The notes under the pieces were generated by a model that saw only the letters and a program-made list of their open reading frames with translations, was not told where the DNA came from and made no database searches. A DNA stretch of 64,000 nucleotides, from assembly GCA_965218875.1 (NCBI GenBank), contig OZ244707.1, positions 930,001-994,000 of the forward strand, written 5' to 3'. Origin of the DNA: CBDCMJ01 sp965218875. Lineage in GTDB: Bacteria; Chloroflexota; Dehalococcoidia; Lucifugimonadales; UBA3495. This document shows positions 24,781 to 33,256 of this stretch, piece after piece. The translations under genes were made by a program, and so were the position numbers. Numbering within the stretch: the first letter of the stretch is position 1; every line of letters begins with the position of its first letter.

Positions 24781-25599
24781 ATGCCAGAACGACGGCCAAG
24801 ATTGGAAGGCAAGGTGGCGATAGTAACCGGCGCGGGGTCCAGCGGAGAAGGCGTCGGCAACGGGAGAGCGGCGTCGGTCCTGTTCGCCCGAGAGGGAGCC
24901 AAGGTCCTGCTCGTCGATTTCGTAGAAGACCGCGCCCGGGAGACCCAGGCCATCATCAAGGAAGAGGGCGGCGAGGCCGAGGTCTTCCGGGGCGACATGA
25001 CCAAGATCGACGACTGCCGCCGAATGGCCGAGGCGGCCATGGACTACTACGGACGCCTGGACATCCTGGACAACAACGTGGGCGTGTCCCAGCGGGGGAC
25101 CGTGGTCGAGGTGAGCGAGGAAGACTGGGACCGGGTCATGACCGTCAACATCAAGACCATGATGTTGGCGGCCAAGGCGGCAATCCCCCTGATGGCGCAA
25201 AGCGGCGACGGCGGCTCCATCATCAACATTTCGTCCATCGCCGGGCTGCGCGCCCATAGCAGCACCCCCTACAGCACCTCCAAGGCAGGAGTCATTGGCT
25301 TGACCATGTCCATGGCCGCGGACCACGCCCAGGACGGCATCCGGGTCAACTGCATCGCCCCCGGCCTCGTTTACACGCCCATGGTGGCGCCCCGCATGGA
25401 CGCGGACCTGCGGGAGCGCCGCAGGAATTCGGCGCCCCTGGCCACCGAGGGCACGGCCTGGGATATTGGGTACGCGGCCCTGTTCCTGGCCAGCGACGAG
25501 GCCAGGTGGATTACCGGGGTAGTGTTGCCGGTGGACGCGGGACTCCTCACCGTGACCCCGGCCACCTTTACCCCGATGCAGCAACAGTCCCGCTTTTAG
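24781..25599 (+). CDS. SDR-family oxidoreductase
   Basis: 272-aa NAD(P)-dependent short-chain dehydrogenase/reductase. Cofactor motif AIVTGAGSSGEGVGNG carries an unusual insertion relative to TGxxxGIG. The structural motif reads NNVG instead of NNAG. Catalytic Ser (INISSIAG) and Tyr-x3-Lys (YSTSK) are present, so it should be active. The C-terminus has an extra Thr/Pro-rich tail after VLPVDAGLL. ATG at 24781 has GAGG about 8 bp upstream. A second SDR gene follows 34 bp later, so the two are probably one transcript; substrates unknown. Confidence 0.88.
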   Translation: MPERRPRLEGKVAIVTGAGSSGEGVGNGRAASVLFAREGAKVLLVDFVEDRARETQAIIKEEGGEAEVFRGDMTKIDDCRRMAEAAMDYYGRLDILDNNVGVSQRGTVVEVSEEDWDRVMTVNIKTMMLAAKAAIPLMAQSGDGGSIINISSIAGLRAHSSTPYSTSKAGVIGLTMSMAADHAQDGIRVNCIAPGLVYTPMVAPRMDADLRERRRNSAPLATEGTAWDIGYAALFLASDEARWITGVVLPVDAGLLTVTPATFTPMQQQSRF

Positions 25600-25633
25600 A
25601 TTTTCTCCAAGCCGGAAAAGGTGGCAGTCAACC

Positions 25634-26386
25634 GTGAGACTGGAAAACAAGGTCGCGTTCATTAGCGGCGGCGCCAGGGGCATGGGCGCCATGGAAGCCA
25701 GATTGTTTGCCGCCGAGGGCGCGGCTGTCGCTATTGGCGACGTGATCGAAGAGGACGGACGGAGCGTGGCGCGGGAGATCCGCGATCAGGGCGGCCGGGC
25801 CCGCTTCGTTTCCCTGGACGTCACCAGCGAGTCCGGGTGGACTGCCGCCGTCGCTGCGACCGTGGCCCAGTTCGGCAAGCTGGACATCCTGGTGAACAAC
25901 GCCGGCGTAAGCGCCAGCGGCAGGGTGGAAGAAGTCGCCGTTGCGGACTGGGATCGGGTCATGGCCATCAACGCTAAAGGGGTGTTTCTGGGCACCAAGG
26001 CCGCGATTCCGGAGATGCGCCGGGCGGGAGGCGGCTCCATCATCAACATCTCCTCCCAGCTAGGGCTGGTGGGAGCCGCCTTTACCAGTCCCCAATACCC
26101 CGCCTCCAAGGGTGCGGTCCGGCTGCTCACCAAGTCGACGGCGATTCAGTACGCCGGAGAAGGCATACGGGCCAACTCGGTGCACCCCGGGCCCATCAAC
26201 ACGCCCATGACCCAGGTCCGCAGGGACGACCCGGAAACCTACGAATTGATGGTGTCCCAAATTCCCCTGGGGAGGTTCGGCGAGTCCCTGGAGGTGGCCT
26301 ACGGCGTGCTGTTCCTGGCCTCGGACGAGTCTTCCTTCATGACCGGCAGCGAGCTGGTGATCGACGGCGGCTGGACGGCCCAGTAG
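25634..26386 (+). CDS. SDR-family oxidoreductase
   Basis: 250-aa classical short-chain dehydrogenase of the FabG-like group. Motifs: AFISGGARGMGAM (cofactor), ILVNNAGVSASG, INISSQLGLVG with catalytic Ser, and YPASK with catalytic Tyr and Lys; the C-terminal ELVIDGGWTAQ is typical. GTG start at 25634. It follows another SDR by 34 bp and converges on a quinone-reductase-like gene. Many environmental bacteria carry such SDR tandems for catabolism of alcohols or acyl-CoAs; specificity cannot be read from sequence. Confidence 0.9.
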   Translation: MRLENKVAFISGGARGMGAMEARLFAAEGAAVAIGDVIEEDGRSVAREIRDQGGRARFVSLDVTSESGWTAAVAATVAQFGKLDILVNNAGVSASGRVEEVAVADWDRVMAINAKGVFLGTKAAIPEMRRAGGGSIINISSQLGLVGAAFTSPQYPASKGAVRLLTKSTAIQYAGEGIRANSVHPGPINTPMTQVRRDDPETYELMVSQIPLGRFGESLEVAYGVLFLASDESSFMTGSELVIDGGWTAQ

Positions 26387-26400
26387 CTCGCGGCGAAGGG

Positions 26401-27369
26401 CTAGGGCGTGAGCAGGACCTTGCCGGTGGTCTTCCGGCCCTCCAGTTGACGGTGGGCCTCCTGGGCTTCGGACAGGGCCAATTCCAGTCCAACGTACAGC
26501 TTGACCTCGCCGTCCTGCACCCACCGCAGCACTTCGGCGGCCCGCTGCAGTAGCTCCTCCCGGGTGGAGCAGTAGTCCCCCAGGCCGGGCCGGGTGAGGA
26601 ATAGGGACCCGTTGCGCAGCAGGCCGGTGTCCATCTCGGAGACCGCACCCCCGGCCTGCCCGTACAGCACCATGTACCCCCTGGGACCGAGGCAGTTAAT
26701 CCCCTTGGTGAAGGTGGTGGCTCCCACGGCGTCGAGTACCATGCGGACCCCCTCGCCGCCGGTGGCTTTCCGGACCTCTTCCTCGAAGTCCTGCCGGGTG
26801 TAGACCACGGCCTGGTCCGCTCCCGCGCCGGTGGCCAACTCCGCCTTGGCCTCGGTGGACACGGTGGTGAACACGTAGACCCCCATCCGCTTCAGCACTT
26901 GGATTAGCCACAGGCCCATGCCGCCGGCGCCGGCGTGGACCAGCACCCGGTCTCCGGGGTTTAGCTGGGTGATGCCGAACGCCAGGTAGTGGGCGGTCAT
27001 CCCCTGGAGCATCGCTGCCGCGGCGGCGGCGAAGTCCACCCCCTCCGGCAGCCGCACCAGCAGCCACGAGGGCACCACATGCCGCTCCGCGTAAGAACCG
27101 GTGTGCATGGCGTAGGCCACCCGGTCCCCCACCGCCACCTCGGTGACGCCTTCTCCCACCGCGCTGACCACGCCCGCCCCCTCCCGCCCCGGCGTCCAGG
27201 GCAGGCTTGGCGGAGGGTTGGTCCCGTTGCGGCTGGAAACGTCGGTGTAGTTGACCCCGATGGACTTGATGTCGACCAACGCCTCTCCCGGGCCGGGCTC
27301 GGGGTTGGGCACGTCCTCGTACCTCAGGACTTCCGGGCCGCCGATGGCGTGAGCTCTGACCGCTTTCAT
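26401..27369 (-). CDS. quinone oxidoreductase-like MDR (zinc-free alcohol dehydrogenase family)
   Basis: 322 aa. N-terminal GroES-like domain (GGPEVLRYEDVPNPEPGPGE, SIGVNYTDVSSRNG) and Rossmann domain with VLVHAGAGGMGLWLIQVLK. The Cys/His zinc ligands of true alcohol dehydrogenases are missing, as in quinone oxidoreductases (QOR, NADPH-dependent). The C-terminal RQLEGRKTTGKVLLTP is the usual end of the family. It would reduce quinones or enones in the cytosol. It converges on the SDR pair with a 14-bp gap. Confidence 0.88.
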   Translation of the reverse strand: MKAVRAHAIGGPEVLRYEDVPNPEPGPGEALVDIKSIGVNYTDVSSRNGTNPPPSLPWTPGREGAGVVSAVGEGVTEVAVGDRVAYAMHTGSYAERHVVPSWLLVRLPEGVDFAAAAAAMLQGMTAHYLAFGITQLNPGDRVLVHAGAGGMGLWLIQVLKRMGVYVFTTVSTEAKAELATGAGADQAVVYTRQDFEEEVRKATGGEGVRMVLDAVGATTFTKGINCLGPRGYMVLYGQAGGAVSEMDTGLLRNGSLFLTRPGLGDYCSTREELLQRAAEVLRWVQDGEVKLYVGLELALSEAQEAHRQLEGRKTTGKVLLTP

Positions 27370-27419
27370 GTTCGACCTCGCCGGGCTGCGTTATTTTGGC
27401 CTGATCGCCCGCTCTTAGG

Positions 27420-27944
27420 TTACAACAACGGGGCCTTCGACGGAATGTAGTGGCGAGGAACGACCATGTCGGCCTTCTCAACAGGGGTCGAATGGCCCGG
27501 CGCCCCGGCCTTCGCGGGCGGCCCCCAGGGTTTTGCGCCCCTACTTCCACCTGGATTCTTTTGCCCGGATACGAGAATGGCCATAGCAACAACGTGCTTC
27601 CAAATTGAGTGGGTATATTCTTAGGACACACCCCAATGCCATCTCTCGCTTGACCGGCCCGAAAGCCAATACTCAAACTGAAACCATGGTGTCCACACCT
27701 CAACGACCGAAAGCCCCCCTCGATGGTTCGTGACCAGTGACCAGCCATTAGCCGCTGGCCGCCGACCACTCCGAAAAGGGGGAGCGGAGGGCTTCAGCCC
27801 CGGGACTGATTCGTTCCCTATTCGTTCCAACGAAGAAACGAATCCAGCGCGGGCCCGGTCCCCGCAAAAATCTAAGGCGCACCCGGCCTCCGCTGTTTAC
27901 TTTGGGAGGCGTCTATGGTTAATTTACCACTGACAGCTCGAATG
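27420..27944. other. intergenic region with nested inverted repeat
   Basis: About 520 bp with no convincing gene. It contains a nested palindrome: TTCGTTCCAACGAA at 27821-27834, flanked by GATTCGTT (27808-27815) and AACGAATC (27837-27844). This could be a terminator-like or operator-like structure. Frames crossing the region lack family features. Confidence 0.45.
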
Positions 27945-27962
27945 CAAGGAGACGTTAGGCCG

Positions 27963-28736
27963 ATGAGTTTTGAAGCTATCAAGACAGACCGGGTGGACCG
28001 CGTGGCTATCGTTACCCTCAACCGGCCCGAGGTGCTCAACGCCCTCAGCTTGAAGCTGGTCAGCGAGTTGGACCAGTTCATAACCCAGGCCGCAGAGGAC
28101 GAGGGCGTGGGGGCGGTGGTGATCACCGGCGCCGGGGAGCGGGCCTTCTCCGCGGGCGCCGACATCCACGAGAACCGGGAGCTGACTCCCCAGCAGCGGG
28201 ACGAGGCCCAGGCGGCCCGCGCCGAGTATACCTGGCGGCTGTTCACCAGCCCGAAGCCGGTCGTCGGGGCCGTCAACGGCCTCTGCTACGGCGGCGGCAC
28301 GGTTATGGCCACCAGCCTGGACCTGCTCATCGGCTGCGAAAAGACCAGTTTCCGGTTTCTGGCGGTGAACTACGGGCAAATGAACGCCACCTGGAGCTTG
28401 CCCAACCTCATCGGATGGCCCCGGGCCAAGGAGCTGCTCTACAGCGGCCGCGAGGTGTTCGCCGAAGAAGCCTACCACATGGGCTTGATCAACCACTTGG
28501 TGCCCTCGGAGCAGTTGATGGACAAAGCCGTGGAGGTGGCCGCCGGCTTCGCCAAGAACCGGGTGGAGGGGGTGGCCAACATCAAGCAGATGCTGCTGGA
28601 ACACCGCGGCCTGCCCATAAGAGAGCAGTACTGGAACGAGCAGGAGGCCAGGAACGGGCGGTTCCAGGGTTTGGCGGTGGAAGAGGGGTTCAAGGACTTT
28701 CTCGATCGCAAGGGACGCAAGCCGGCCGTGTCTTGA
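27963..28736 (+). CDS. enoyl-CoA hydratase/isomerase family protein
   Basis: 257-aa crotonase-fold protein. Crotonase hallmarks: VAIVTLNRPEVLNALS at the N-terminus, the oxyanion-hole segment GERAFSAGADIHE, and NGLCYGGGTVMATSLDLLIG. ATG at 27963 is chosen because it has CAAGGAGAC 10 bp upstream; an in-frame ATG at 27915 lacks a ribosome site. The catalytic Glu pair of true hydratases is not clearly placed (NYGQMNATWSLPNLIG in that region), so isomerase, hydrolase or other crotonase chemistry is possible. A cupin gene follows. Confidence 0.88.
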   Translation: MSFEAIKTDRVDRVAIVTLNRPEVLNALSLKLVSELDQFITQAAEDEGVGAVVITGAGERAFSAGADIHENRELTPQQRDEAQAARAEYTWRLFTSPKPVVGAVNGLCYGGGTVMATSLDLLIGCEKTSFRFLAVNYGQMNATWSLPNLIGWPRAKELLYSGREVFAEEAYHMGLINHLVPSEQLMDKAVEVAAGFAKNRVEGVANIKQMLLEHRGLPIREQYWNEQEARNGRFQGLAVEEGFKDFLDRKGRKPAVS

Positions 28737-28824
28737 GCCGCCCCCACGGCACCCGGGCGGACCAGGGCTGACGGGTCGCGGTGTCCGGAGGGTCATACGG
28801 CCCGCCGCTCCGCGCCCTCGGAGG

Positions 28825-29241
28825 ATGATCGTGGATGGCGGTGACAAGACGCGGGCCCGCCGGGGCGCTGACCCCGACGCCGTTGCCCCCGACGGCTCGG
28901 AGATACGGCTGCTTCTCCAGGACGCCCGCAGCAGCCTGGTGGAGGTAACTCTTCCCGCCGGCCAGGTATCGCGCCCGGTCCGGCACCGGACCGTCGAGGA
29001 GGTGTGGTACGTCTTGGGCGGCGGCGGCCGGGTCTGGCGTCGCCCTCCCGGGGACGGACCCGGCGCGGCGGTCTCCGTATCTCCGGGCGACGCTTTGATC
29101 ATCCCCACGGGCTGGAGCTTCCAGTTCGCCGCCGCTCCCGACACCGCGCTACGCTTCTTGTGTCACACCGTCCCGCCCTGGCCTGGCGAGGGCGAGGCCG
29201 TCCCGGTGGAGCAGGGCGGCCTGGGGGAAGCCACGGTATAG
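28825..29241 (+). CDS. cupin-domain protein
   Basis: 138-aa single-domain cupin. The double-stranded beta-helix motif 1 region is RPVRHRTVEEVWYVLGGGGR and motif 2 is VSVSPGDALIIPTGWSFQFA; metal-binding His/Glu residues are only partly conserved (His in VRHRTVEE, Glu in VEEVWYV). It could bind a small molecule or be a weak metal enzyme. Start ATG 28825 follows GGAGG. Located directly before the trp promoter and T-box leader but on its own unit. Confidence 0.78.
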   Translation: MIVDGGDKTRARRGADPDAVAPDGSEIRLLLQDARSSLVEVTLPAGQVSRPVRHRTVEEVWYVLGGGGRVWRRPPGDGPGAAVSVSPGDALIIPTGWSFQFAAAPDTALRFLCHTVPPWPGEGEAVPVEQGGLGEATV

Positions 29242-29272
29242 AGGGCCTGCTGGTACCCAGGCGTCGTGTCGA

Positions 29273-29300
29273 TTGACACCGGCGGGGCCAATCCTATACT
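29273..29300 (+). promoter_or_regulatory. sigma-70-type promoter of the trp operon
   Basis: TTGACA (29273-29278) and TATACT (29295-29300) separated by 16 bp, the best -35/-10 pair in the window. Transcription would begin about 29307, immediately before the T-box leader. Confidence 0.75.
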
Positions 29301-29306
29301 CTGCGC

Positions 29307-29648
29307 TTTGAAAAGCGAATAACCGCAAAGGCCGGGAAGGGGAGTAGTAGTCTTCCAGCGGGGCCCAGCGAGCCGGAGGTGGTGTAAGCCGGCGCCAGGC
29401 GCGGAAGAACGAATGGACCCCGGAGCCGCCGACCGATCACCAGTACCCTCCGGAGTCTCCGGGCGGGCCGGTGCTAGGCTGGGACGGTTGGGCCCCGTTA
29501 CAGGTTCGCGGCACGGGGGCGCGTAGACCTTGGCCCCTCTGCCGGCTGAGATACCGGACCTGCCCCGTCTACGCCAGCGTCCAGCAGGCCGGAATTGAGG
29601 GTGGCAACGCGGCCGCAACCCGTCCCTTTGGGGGCGGGTTTGTTTTTT
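29307..29648 (+). promoter_or_regulatory. T-box riboswitch, tRNA-Trp specific, with leader terminator
   Basis: The 370-nt leader has T-box parts in order: a Stem I region with the AGTA bulge (about 29344) and GGTGGTGTAAGCC; the specifier context GAATGGACC with codon UGG (Trp) at 29414-29416; GGAGCCG just after; and the T-box sequence GAGGGTGGCAACGCGG at 29597-29612. Its UGGC bulge pairs with the 3' GCCA end of tRNA-Trp, which normally has G73. A GC-rich terminator hairpin (29617-29640) ends in a T-run (29641-29648). Uncharged tRNA-Trp should stabilise the antiterminator and let trpE be transcribed. Confidence 0.88.
29617..29648 (+). terminator. T-box-controlled intrinsic terminator
   Basis: Inverted repeat ACCCGTCCC / GGGGCGGGT with loop TTTG followed by TGTTTTTT. 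It is the off-state structure of the trp T-box, 27 bp before the trpE start. Confidence 0.85.
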
Positions 29649-29674
29649 GCCATTTGGCTTGCCACAGAGGAGAT

Positions 29675-31132
29675 ATGCTTCATCCCAGCCTCGACGAGGT
29701 CAAGGCGATGGCCGGACGGGGAAACCTGGCGCCCGTTTACCAGTCCATCAACGCCGACCTGGAAACCCCGGTCTCCGCCTACCTGAAGGTGGCGCGTCCG
29801 CCCTATTCCTTCTTGTTGGAAAGCGTCACCGGCGGCGAGCGCATTGGCCGCTACAGCTTCATTGGCACCGATCCCTACCACGTTATCAAGACCGGCCCGG
29901 GCCAGCCGGGGGGGCCGGTGGACCCACTAACCCTGGTGCAGGCGGAAATGGACCGGTACCAGTTGGCGCCGGTCCCGGGCCTGCCCAGGTTCCACGGCGG
30001 GGCCGTCGGTTACGTCGCCTACGATGCCGTCAGCTACTTCGAGCCGCGGGTGCCCATGATGCCCGCAGACCCCCAGGGGCTCCCCGAGTCGGTGTTTACC
30101 TTCGTCGACACCCTGCTGGTGTTCGACCACCTCCGCCACGACATCAAAGTGGTCAGCCACGTCCGCCTCGACGGAGACATCGATCACGCCTACGCCGAGG
30201 CGGCCAGGAAGATCGACGACATGGTCAGGCGGCTGTCCTCGCCACTGGAGGTGCCCCCGGAGTTGCGGGGTCCCGGGGCGCCGGACCCGGAGCCAACGGA
30301 GGTCCAATCGAATTTCACCCGGGAGGAATACTCCCAGGCCATCGCCAAGTGCGTGGACTACATTTACGCCGGAGACATCATCCAGGTGGTCAACTCCCAG
30401 CGATTTTCCCGCAAGACCACGGCTCATCCCTTCCTGGTGTACCGCTTCCTGCGCGGCGTGAATCCCTCACCCTACATGTACTACCTGGACCTGGACGGCT
30501 TTCAGATAGTGGGCGCGGCTATCGAGACAGTGGTCCAGGTGCAAGACGGGATTGCCGCCACCCATCCCATCGCCGGCACCCGGCCCAGAGGCAGCACCCC
30601 CGAGGAGGACGCGGCCCTGGAAGATGAGCTGAAGTCCAGCGAGAAGCAGCGGGCCGAGCACATCATGCTGGTGGACCTAGGGCGCAACGATATTGGCCGG
30701 GTCAGCGTGCCGGGCACGGTTTCCGTGACCCAACTCATGGACGTGGAGCGCTTCTCCCACGTCATGCACCTGGTGTCCCACGTGGAGGGTCGCCTAAAGC
30801 CGGAGCTCACCCCCTACGATGCCCTGCGGTCTTGCTTTCCCGCCGGGACCGTCTCCGGGGCTCCCAAGATTCGGGCGATGGAGATCATCGCGGAGATCGA
30901 GGGAGAGAGGCGGGGCGCTTACGGGGGAGCCGTGGGTTACTTCGGGTTCTCCGGGAACATGGACACCGCGCTGGTGCTGCGGACGGGCATCTACAAGGAC
31001 GGCACCATGTACATACAGGCGGGCGGAGGCGTGGTGGCCGACAGTTCCTCCGAGGACGAGTACGAGGAGACCAGATACAAAGCGCGGGCGATGCTGCGGG
31101 CCATCGACCTGGCCGAAGGCATAGAAGGGTAG
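29675..31132 (+). CDS. trpE: anthranilate synthase component I
   Basis: Makes anthranilate from chorismate using ammonia from TrpG. 485 aa. The N-terminal tryptophan feedback-site motif LLES-x10-S is present (LLESVTGGERIGRYS), so the enzyme should be inhibited by Trp. The chorismate-binding domain has IAGTRPRG, LVDLGRNDIGRV and the hallmark FPAGTVSGAPKIRAMEII. ATG at 29675 has AGAGGAGAT 3 bp upstream; upstream in-frame codons are the T-box leader. First gene of trpE-VOC-trpG-trpD-trpC-trpF-trpB. Confidence 0.97.
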   Translation: MLHPSLDEVKAMAGRGNLAPVYQSINADLETPVSAYLKVARPPYSFLLESVTGGERIGRYSFIGTDPYHVIKTGPGQPGGPVDPLTLVQAEMDRYQLAPVPGLPRFHGGAVGYVAYDAVSYFEPRVPMMPADPQGLPESVFTFVDTLLVFDHLRHDIKVVSHVRLDGDIDHAYAEAARKIDDMVRRLSSPLEVPPELRGPGAPDPEPTEVQSNFTREEYSQAIAKCVDYIYAGDIIQVVNSQRFSRKTTAHPFLVYRFLRGVNPSPYMYYLDLDGFQIVGAAIETVVQVQDGIAATHPIAGTRPRGSTPEEDAALEDELKSSEKQRAEHIMLVDLGRNDIGRVSVPGTVSVTQLMDVERFSHVMHLVSHVEGRLKPELTPYDALRSCFPAGTVSGAPKIRAMEIIAEIEGERRGAYGGAVGYFGFSGNMDTALVLRTGIYKDGTMYIQAGGGVVADSSSEDEYEETRYKARAMLRAIDLAEGIEG

Positions 31133-31194
31133 GGGCTGTATTCGGTAGTAGCAGCGGGGGCAACATACGGAAACAACATTATGGAGGCGGCGCC

Positions 31195-31635
31195 ATGTTG
31201 AGGTCTTTTTTCCACACTGGTTTCGTGGTCGACGACCTGGAGGAGTCGTTGGACTTCTACGTCAACGTCCTCGGGATGCGCATCGCCGGGCGCATGGAAC
31301 GCCAGGGTGAATTCATAAACCAACTCCTTGCCTTTCCCGACGCCCACGTCAAGGGCGCTTTCGTGGACAAGGGGGAGGGGCATCAGCTAGAGTTGATCCA
31401 GTACATCAACCCGGCCAGCGGCCCCGGAGGCATCGCCCGCAACGACCTGGGAGCCACCCATCTGGCCTTCTTCGTCCAGGACATCGACGCCTTCTACGAA
31501 GAGACCCGCCAGCGGGGACTGCGTTTCAACAGCCCGCCCGCGGCCCTGGCTGATGACCACGGCAACCTGCAGCGCAAGGCCCTTTACGCGCAGGACCCCG
31601 ACGGCAACTGGTTGGAGTTTGTGGAGCTCTTCTGA
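31195..31635 (+). CDS. VOC-family (glyoxalase/dioxygenase-like) protein inside the trp operon
   Basis: 146 aa with two beta-alpha-beta-beta-beta units of the vicinal-oxygen-chelate superfamily: FHTGFVVDDLEESLDFYVNV (metal His at 8), EGHQLELIQYI (Glu), GATHLAFFVQDIDAFY (His) and the C-terminal DPDGNWLEFVELF (Glu). Possible metal ligands are therefore present and it may be an enzyme. Its stop overlaps the trpG start (TGATG), so it is translated with the trp genes. VOC proteins are not part of known Trp synthesis; a link to Trp or anthranilate chemistry is inference from position. Confidence 0.85.
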   Translation: MLRSFFHTGFVVDDLEESLDFYVNVLGMRIAGRMERQGEFINQLLAFPDAHVKGAFVDKGEGHQLELIQYINPASGPGGIARNDLGATHLAFFVQDIDAFYEETRQRGLRFNSPPAALADDHGNLQRKALYAQDPDGNWLEFVELF

Positions 31636-32222
31636 TGTTGTTGATGATCGACAACTACGACAGCTTTACCTATAACCTGTACCAGTACTTGTCTGAGTTG
31701 GGCGCCGACGTCGTGACGGTTCGCAATGACAAGACTACCCTGGAGGAGATGGAGGAGTTGGCCCCCCAGGGCATCGTAATTTCCCCCGGTCCCTCGACTC
31801 CCCTGGAAGCCGGCGTCTCCAACGACGTCATTCGCCGCTTCGGAGCCAACACCCCCATCCTAGGGGTCTGCCTGGGGCACCAGTGCGTTGGACAGGTCTA
31901 CGGCGCCACCGTCGGCCGGGCGGGGGAAATTCGGCACGGCAAGACCTCCATGATTCACCACGACGGCGAGGGGGTATTGGCCGGGCTGCCCAGTCCCTTC
32001 GAAGCCATCCGCTACCATTCGCTGGTGGTCTATCCGGAGACGGTCCCCGACTGCCTCAAGGTCACGGCCTGGACCGATAATGGGCTGGTCATGGGCCTCC
32101 GGCACAAGGAGCACCCCGTGGAAGGGGTCCAGTTTCACCCGGAGTCCATCATGACTCCCCTGGGGAAGCCGTTGCTGCGAAACTTCTTGGACCGGTTGGA
32201 GAGGGGCGACAGTGATCCGTGA
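31635..32222 (+). CDS. trpG: anthranilate synthase component II (glutamine amidotransferase)
   Basis: 195-aa class I glutaminase subunit. Catalytic Cys in GVCLGHQCVGQ, His and Glu in VEGVQFHPES, and the N-terminal LLMIDNYDSFTYNLYQYL are all present. It feeds ammonia to TrpE; dual use for folate (PabA) is common and possible. The start overlaps the VOC stop by one base, and the end overlaps trpD by 11 bp, so the operon is tightly coupled. Confidence 0.96.
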   Translation: MLLMIDNYDSFTYNLYQYLSELGADVVTVRNDKTTLEEMEELAPQGIVISPGPSTPLEAGVSNDVIRRFGANTPILGVCLGHQCVGQVYGATVGRAGEIRHGKTSMIHHDGEGVLAGLPSPFEAIRYHSLVVYPETVPDCLKVTAWTDNGLVMGLRHKEHPVEGVQFHPESIMTPLGKPLLRNFLDRLERGDSDP

Positions 32223-33225
32223 GGCCATCGGCGCCATCGTCTCCGGCCGGGACCTGGATATGGAAATGGCCGCGGCGGTGATGCGCGAGATTATGAATGC
32301 AGAGACCACGCCCGGCCAATTGGGGGCGTTCCTGACCGCGTTGCGGCTCAAGGGTGAGACGGTGGAGGAGATCGCCGGCATGGCCACGGTCATGCGGGAG
32401 ATGGCCCTCAAAGTGCGGGTTCCCGGCAAGGTGGTGGACGTGGTGGGCACGGGCGGCGACGGCCACAACACCTTCAACGTTTCAACCGCCGCGGCGTTTG
32501 TGGCGGCGGGCGCGGGGCTGAAGGTCGCCAAGCACGGCAACCGGGCGGCGTCCGGCGCCTGCGGCAGCGCCGACGTGCTGGAGGCCTTGGGGGTGAAGTT
32601 CGACCTGCCCCCGTCCGGCGTGGAGCGGTGCATCGAGGAGGTAGGCATCGGCTTCATGTTCGCGCCGGCCTACCACGCGGCCACCCGCCACGCCACGCCG
32701 GTCCGCCGCGAGATCGGCATCCGGACGGTTTTCAACGTCTTGGGGCCGCTGACCAATCCCGCCCAGGCCCAGTATGCCCTGGTGGGCGTGGCCTATCCCG
32801 AGCTGGGAGAGAAGGTCGCCGAAGCCCTCCGCCTCCTGGGGGCCCGCCATGCCATCGTCGTCCACGGAGAGGGCGGCCTGGATGAGATCACCCTGTTCGG
32901 GGCCACGTCGGTATGGGAACTGGCCGGGGGCGAGGTGAGCGCCTGGAAGCTCGAGGCCCGGGACACCGGGCTGCCGGAACGGTCCATCGCCGATATACGA
33001 GGCGGCTCCCGGGAAGAAAACGCCTCCGCCATGCGGCGGCTGTTCGACGGCGAGCCCGGCCCCATCCGGGACGTGGTGCTGGTCAACGGAGGGGCGGCGC
33101 TGCTGGCCGGCGAGTTGGTGTCCCACGTTCGGGAGGGCATCAGCTTGGCCGAGAAAACCATCGACAGCGGGGCCGCCCGGGAAAAGCTGGATGCCCTGGC
33201 CCGGCTGAGCCGTCGCCTGGGGTAG
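32212..33225 (+). CDS. trpD: anthranilate phosphoribosyltransferase
   Basis: 337 aa. Transfers the phosphoribosyl group of PRPP to anthranilate. Motifs: VVGTGGDGHNTFNVST (PRPP/Mg site), KHGNRAASGACGSADVLEAL, and RTVFNVLGPLTNPA. GTG start at 32212 lies inside the end of trpG. Full length, no domain missing; not fused to trpG as in enterics. Confidence 0.96.
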   Translation: MIREAIGAIVSGRDLDMEMAAAVMREIMNAETTPGQLGAFLTALRLKGETVEEIAGMATVMREMALKVRVPGKVVDVVGTGGDGHNTFNVSTAAAFVAAGAGLKVAKHGNRAASGACGSADVLEALGVKFDLPPSGVERCIEEVGIGFMFAPAYHAATRHATPVRREIGIRTVFNVLGPLTNPAQAQYALVGVAYPELGEKVAEALRLLGARHAIVVHGEGGLDEITLFGATSVWELAGGEVSAWKLEARDTGLPERSIADIRGGSREENASAMRRLFDGEPGPIRDVVLVNGGAALLAGELVSHVREGISLAEKTIDSGAAREKLDALARLSRRLG

Positions 33226-33256
33226 AAGCCCCGCCGTAGGGGAGAGGCAAAGCGGG

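Noticed and set aside
27915..27962. Earlier ATG for the enoyl-CoA hydratase gene
   Set aside because: No ribosome site; the ATG at 27963 has CAAGGAGAC and fits the family N-terminus.
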